Below are positions 58,830 through 64,000 of a stretch of DNA of 64,000 bases, one piece after another. The notes under the pieces were generated by a model. It had not been told where the DNA came from, searched no databases, and saw only the letters and a list, made by a program, of their open reading frames with translations. The first letter of the stretch is position 1, and each line of letters opens with the position of its first letter. The stretch comes from Apium graveolens (taxonomy: Eukaryota; Streptophyta; Magnoliopsida; Apiales; Apiaceae): the NCBI RefSeq assembly GCF_009905375.1, contig NW_027417508.1, positions 62,001 through 126,000 of the forward strand. The letters run 5' to 3'. The translations under genes were made by a program, and so were the position numbers.

Positions 58830-59280
58830 TAAAAGGATTCCGTCCCGGAATCAGATAGAAAATGAATAGGGATACTCTCTTAGCATTGCACTTTCTAATT
58901 CTTGAGTAAATTTTCCCACATTGTGGTCCTATCACCAAACTCTGCCTAGTTTGATAACCCTTCTCCTAAGCACTTGTTCCTTTTCACTCTATAACCCTTC
59001 CTGGTTGCTCCATATAGGTTACGTCGGGTTGCATGTCTATGCGCTCATATGCCCCTATTTATCTGGCATCCGAATTACACTTCCTTAACATTGATACGTG
59101 GAACACGTTATGACTTGCTACATGTTCAGGGATAGGGCTAGCTCATATGCTCACTTCCCAATATGTCTTAATACCTCAAAGGGTCCAACAATTCATGGGC
59201 TTAGCTTTCCTTTCTTTCCGAACCTCATCCATCATTTCCAAGGGAATACCTATAACAAAACTAGGTCCCCTACTTCCTAT

Positions 59281-60350
59281 TGTTATTCCCAGTGGACTAA
59301 CAATGAGATTTATAGAAGGGGGGTTGAATGTAAATCTCAAAACTTTTTCAAGTTTTGAGCAGTTTGTAAGACTAAGTGTTTGAGTGATCAAGTGTGTGTG
59401 AATTGCTTGGAGCTGATGCAGACAGATATATATTCAAACACAAATGTAATGAACACAAGGAACTTAAAAACTTTTCTGGTGGATTTGTTGTTCCACCAGA
59501 GATGTGTTATTTCAGAAAATCTGTGATTCAAAATTAAATCACAGCTGCTTCCTAGTACAAACTAGATGATTTTCTCTCTTGATATTTCTAAACAGCTCAG
59601 GGAAAAATTCATATCAAATTACTAGCTTCTACTTGGTTTATATAACACCAAGTTTTCAAGTGAAGACAAAGATAAAGTACAATAAGACAATAGTTCTCCA
59701 CTTGTTTCTGTTCCATTTTTATCCAGTGTAATATGGAATTATCTGTTGACTTTCCATTTTGAACCAGACTAAAAACGGCTGCTTTTTCTGCTGTTCCTGA
59801 AATAGGCTACCACATCTCTGTCAATCCATGTGCCTCTGTCAGCTTTGTTAACTGTCACTATCAACTGCTATGAGACTGAGCATCCGTTGAAGCTTTCATC
59901 CGTTGATGGCTTTATCCGTTGATGCTCTAGCAGTGCATCCGTTGAAGCTTTCATCCGTTGATGGCTTTATCCGTTGATGCTCTAGCAGTGCATCCGTTGA
60001 AGCTTTAGAGACATCCGTTGAAGCTTAGTTTCTTATCCGTTGAAGGTCTTCAATATCAGTTGATACTTCTTCACTTATACAAAATTACAAGGCATGAAAT
60101 ATTTACAATTAGCCCTCCTACTTGTACATCCATTAGTAGTCAACATGACTGATTATCTCCTAACAACATCTAAGAATTACAGCTTGAAACCAGAGAGTGA
60201 GATGTGCTACAATACCAAACTTATTGCTAAGTAAGGCTACTCCTTCAACGGATAGCCAAGATGGTCTTATCCGTTGAGGCTACAAACACTAGATTTCTAC
60301 TTAAGTGTTTTGCTGAACTTATCATCAAACTAATACACATATTCCTAACA
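59281..60350 (-). mobile_element. Solo LTR C3, copia (C1/C2 family)
   Basis: 1,070 bp flanked by perfect CCTAT duplications (59276-59280, 60351-60355). It starts TGTTATTCCCAGTGGACTAA and ends CACATATTCCTAACA. Shares the ATAGAAGGGGGGTTGAATGT block with C1 and C2. No coding region. Contains a 55-bp tandem duplication and about ten CATCCGTTGA motifs. Confidence 0.9.
59881..59990 (-). repeat. 55-bp tandem duplication in C3, CATCCGTTGA motifs
   Basis: Two identical units (59881-59935, 59936-59990), each with three TCCGTTGA cores, plus further single cores to 60045 and one pair at 60244-60280, one of them inverted (CAACGGAT). Confidence 0.92.
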
Positions 60351-60700
60351 CCTATTCCTTGTCCTTTCGTGTCAAATCAACATACTTCGTGTTCCCATCT
60401 TGGGCTACTACCAGCCATCCTCTGATTAGATCTATTATATCCTTGGTCCTTTGGACTACTGCGGGTCCGAGCATCTTGCGCTCTACAACTTCATCCTAAC
60501 ATAAGGGAGATCGATATTATCTTCCCTCAAGGATCTCATAAGGCGACATCTCGATAATGACATATGATCTATTGTCGTAAAAACTCAATCCGTGTTAAGT
60601 GATCATTCCAATTTCTTTCAAGTCTCTTGCACAGACTCTCATTATAACTATTAGCATTAGAGCTTTTGCTTCTCAATACCCATTCTTTTCCAGTTCGTAA

Positions 60701-63700
60701 TCGCTACTACCTTCCGTTCCTAATATTATACTGGTTATACTTCTGCTCGTTAGCGTTCTATAACCTTTTAATAACCAGGTCAACCTTAGTATCACAAATG
60801 TGTTTCCATTCCGAATACCACCATAACTTTACTACTCCTTTTTCAGCTGTTTCTATTTTTGAAAGCTTAATCCATCATATAGAAGTAAAAGAATTCATTG
60901 AGAGATCACTATGATCATGAACACTTGTTACATTGCATAGTTAGTACAGAAGGTTGCCAGCCTTTAGTACTTGACAAGCAATTAAACAATAGATGGTATC
61001 CTACTCGGCTTCTATCACACAGATAGATAGTCAATCGGCAATACCTCCCCTTCTGAAAGGGTTGTTCTTCTCAGTTTATATGAAATGAAAAGAAGAGAAA
61101 AGAACGAATTGAAGAGAATTGTAAATAAAAAATATACTGCCACAAAATATCTGGCTTGGAACCTACCTCTGAACTATAGAGGTTTGTCATAGGAGAACAA
61201 AACATATATGTATTTATATCAACATCAAGTATTATAGCATCGTATTTCACATGCCTAAATATTTTTGCTATTCCGTCCATGATTCTATGGACCCATGCTC
61301 TTCCTCGAGCTTATACACAATCACCTTTGAAACTCCCTCGATATCGAAAATCGAATCTGGGATCTCATTCTTGACATCATCGTTACTAGAATTCTAAGCT
61401 TGCACCGCAACCTTCCTCATATAGTAATACGACTCTCTTTTCATAAGAGGGAATAAATATTCAATAGGTAGATACTCTACTTAATTAGTCTATCAATGAT
61501 AACTTATACACTACCACGACCCGATTAGTGGTACTTAATCTCAACATCTATTCCAATACAACTCTCATGGTTGTAATCAGCTCATTACTCGCAGAATCAT
61601 TGCTGCCTTACTATGGTCCACCACTGACCTACTGTCATCATTCACTTTCCATGAAATCTTAATATCTAACCATACGGAGTCCATACCTGTCGTATCAAAT
61701 TCTTCTAAGGAGTTAACATAATCACCATTCATGATTCATGAAGAACACTCTAGATTCCTGATGTATATACATGACATGAAGCAGATAAAATTGCAGAAGA
61801 GTTTCAATCAAAGTAACGATAGCAGGTTAATACCATTCTTAATCGTATGCCTTAAATAGAAGACTTAACTCAAGGTTCGTTTAGTCCTTTTTGAAATATG
61901 GTCCTGGATTATTCTCAAGATAGGACCTTCTAAGATAGATAGCCCGCTCATGGCGATTACACGAATTAAACCTTTACCAACTACTATTACGGTTGGGTAT
62001 TGCACAGTCATCAGAAGGAATGTCAATCTTCCAAACCATAATACAACCTTCATAGCTTTAACCATCATCACTGTATTCCTTTGGCACAAGCGCCTATAAT
62101 TATCCCCTTACCTTTAAAGTGTCGGCCACCTCTTTGGCCTTTCCTGATAGTAAAATTTCCTTACAGTCAATGTCATTTTAACCACCTCCAAATAAACTTT
62201 CTACCTCATTTCAATCACAGCTTATGTGAAGATGTTTTCCTTAAAATCTGATGAGAATTTTTTTTTTACCATTTTTCCATAAGTTATTGCCTCAGTCTTT
62301 AGAGGTTAATCACTGTCACGACTGACTCTCAATCATAATTAGAACATCTTTTTATCTTAAGTCCTAATTGCCCTGAACAATTTCGACCATTACTGGTTCG
62401 ATCCATACCTTCTCGTGGTTTAACACGTGCCTCACTTGGCATCATTATAATTACGTCATATTTCCTTTATCAACATTTCTATTCTTGAGAATTTTGAATT
62501 TTACCTTTCTCCTTGTAAAACCTCTAAGGTTATCCTTGAATCGTTCCTCATGAATTCCCTAGATACAGGGCATATCAAGATACCATTTATTAATACCAGA
62601 ATCATTGTTTATATACTTCTGAAAAAAAATTCTCCACTGATTCTTAAAGGTTGTTATTACCTTAATCCTTTCCAATTCATACTGTCAAAACTCATACTAT
62701 TCCTATTAAGGGTGAAATGCCAACCTTTATGCATTCCCCTAGGATTCGTTTTAAGTTACCGATGTTCTATCCTTAATTCCACCTTTAAAAAGGTACATGC
62801 ATCCTTCCATGGATAAATCAAGTCATATATCCCTGATAAGGGTGTCTTATTCAATCATTCCCACCTCGATAGTATATGCCTAATTTTCACAATAACATCT
62901 GTATTCAAAATGAGGTCAATCAATATGGCCTCCAAAAGATAACAACGGTTATCCGCTTTTCTTGCCTAATTTGGTAACGATAACAAGGATGTTCTGGAAG
63001 ATATTGGTCGTGTTCAACGTGAACTTCTTCTTAATAATTCCTTATTTACTTTTGTTGTTTATCTCAACAGTCACCTCAATGTTGGGATATCTTTCATACA
63101 TGGCGTCTCCTTTTCTGGGTATCAAGCCACCGGTCTTACACTTCACATTCTTGAAGGTCACTTCCTTCATCCAATTTTTCCTAATTTCTTACTTTCTTGT
63201 CTCCTCAGTCTATCCGCGTCTCATTATTTATCCTTCGAACTATCTCAAGGTTTCCTCGAATCCTCCCAACTTACAGGGGATAAAATATATGTATCTCTTA
63301 TTCCTTCAATCATCAACTTTAACTCATGGTGAATCACCCTCATCCTGACGAGTACATACTTTTCTATTTCTATTGCTACGAGTCTTTAGGGTTTCCTCAT
63401 ACCCAACTCCCTTATCATTCCTCAAACTCTATTGCCTTTATATTCCTTTCCACTTCAGTTTCTTTTTTTATTTTCCTTTCTCTTATCATTATTTCATAAA
63501 CCAACATAACATAAGCATTGATTTCAAACATCCCGTCATTCTGGATTCGTGTCCTCAGAACGAATCTTGACAACTTTTATAACTTAGATTCATAATTCAT
63601 CATACTCTTCTGCCTTTGTTCTGGCTCTAAAGCTTTTACACTATCTCCATAACCTTGGGAAATACTTTCCTGAAAACAATTGACTGAACTTAAATCAGTT

Positions 63701-64000
63701 TATTATAATCTCTTGCTCCGTGCCTTCCTTTGCCTTTCACCAGCGGGTGGCCTCTCTCTTAGGAGGGTAAGTGACAAAAACATTCTTTTGTGATTCATCA
63801 ATCATTTAGAATCTCAAATGATTCCTATATTTCCTTTAGCCAGGCTCTTGCCTCGACTGGGTCAGCTTGTTCCTTGGAACTCTGAGAGCTTAGCGACTTA
63901 AAGGTCCTGAAAGAATTTCTCACCGCATTGTTTCCTCAGGGTGGTGGTTGGGGATAATAGTCTAAGTTCTGTCTAGAAAGGTCCATAAATTGTCGTATAG
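60701..64000. other. Continuing gypsy E interior, mostly unassigned
   Basis: No domain could be recognised with confidence on either strand. It is AT-rich with scattered short open frames, none with a motif I know. By position it should contain the N-terminal integrase, RNase H and RT of E in decayed form, or further insertions. No LTR-like or TIR-like borders were seen. Confidence 0.35.

Larger units (their letters stand above)
58830..60700 (-). pseudogene. Gypsy integrase, decayed, split by solo LTR C3
   Basis: The minus strand carries typical Ty3/gypsy (Tekay/Del-like) integrase text, in pieces. At about 60650-60560 it reads RDLKGNWNDHL and IEFSYDNRSYVIIEMSPYE, at about 60525-60490 YRSPLCWDEVVERKMLGP, and then WLVVAQDG. 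C3 separates these from the downstream part, near 59215-59165, where a LSP(K/R)FIGPF-type string is visible, and the tail near 58975-58865 (QELESAMLREYPYSF), which resembles a chromodomain-containing end. Many stops and frameshifts. Upstream domains (RNase H, RT) should lie further right. Confidence 0.8.
41421..64000 (-). mobile_element. Ty3/gypsy element E, minus strand, 5' part off window
   Basis: The LTR (41421-58817, split by A2) is read from the minus strand as TGTAATAACCCC...TGTTACA, so this is its 3' LTR. A polypurine tract follows at 58818-58829 (minus strand AAGGAGGGGAGAC), then decayed integrase. E is inserted in C2 with ACTGT before it. Its internal region extends past the window. 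C3 interrupts the integrase. Confidence 0.88.

Noticed and set aside
62962..63348. 128-codon + strand frame with hydrophobic segments, possible membrane protein
   Set aside because: The element runs on the minus strand here, composition is T-rich, and there is no motif or start context. Probably a chance frame.

Overview
This window looks like a transposon-rich intergenic block of a plant nuclear genome, most likely a eudicot. I cannot name the species. Nearly every base belongs to an LTR retrotransposon or a DNA transposon, and I see no intact host gene. The main components are Ty1/copia elements of the Sirevirus type: initiator-Met-tRNA primer site, large gag with CCHC knuckles, PRO-INT-RT-RNaseH pol, and a long env-position ORF after pol. 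The others are Ty3/gypsy elements with LTRs of about 4 kb and one CACTA (En/Spm) DNA transposon.

Layout, left to right. Copia A1 (1-8638, +) has lost its 5' part to the window edge; its visible pol is open and its env-like ORF is broken. At 8639-11169 lies gypsy LTR material (I) holding a smaller LTR (J, 8880-9598). Copia G (11170-22271, -) is decayed and carries a CACTA element (13551-17406). Copia C1 (from 22272, -) interrupts G's pol, and its LTR contains a 4.4-kb solo LTR (H, 22392-26801). Copia B (from 28902, +) interrupts C1's env-like gene, and its pol contains a 4.0-kb gypsy solo LTR (F, 33804-37819). Gypsy LTR fragment D (39989-40647) interrupts B, copia LTR C2 (40648-41420, -) interrupts D, and gypsy E (41421 to the window end, -) interrupts C2. 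A complete copia element A2 (42658-55965, +) sits inside E's LTR, and a solo copia LTR C3 (59281-60350) sits in E's integrase.

Read as nested insertions, this is a seven-deep series: G, C1, B, D, C2, E, A2. It predicts that the missing halves of E, C2, D, B, C1 and G lie to the right of the window in that order. Four insertions have perfect target-site duplications (H, F, C3 and the CACTA element); A2's differs at one base.

The most notable points are these. The CACTA element carries exon fragments of two unrelated host genes, a G-type lectin S-receptor-like kinase and a SYP7-type syntaxin, with splice-site-like borders kept. A2 has an extra small gene between pol and the env-like ORF, with its own TATA box and leader. 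The gag-pol junction in A2 and B has two in-frame stops that an in-frame intron would remove. The copia LTRs hold dense clusters of short lineage-specific motifs. All coding elements except the visible A1 pol are damaged.
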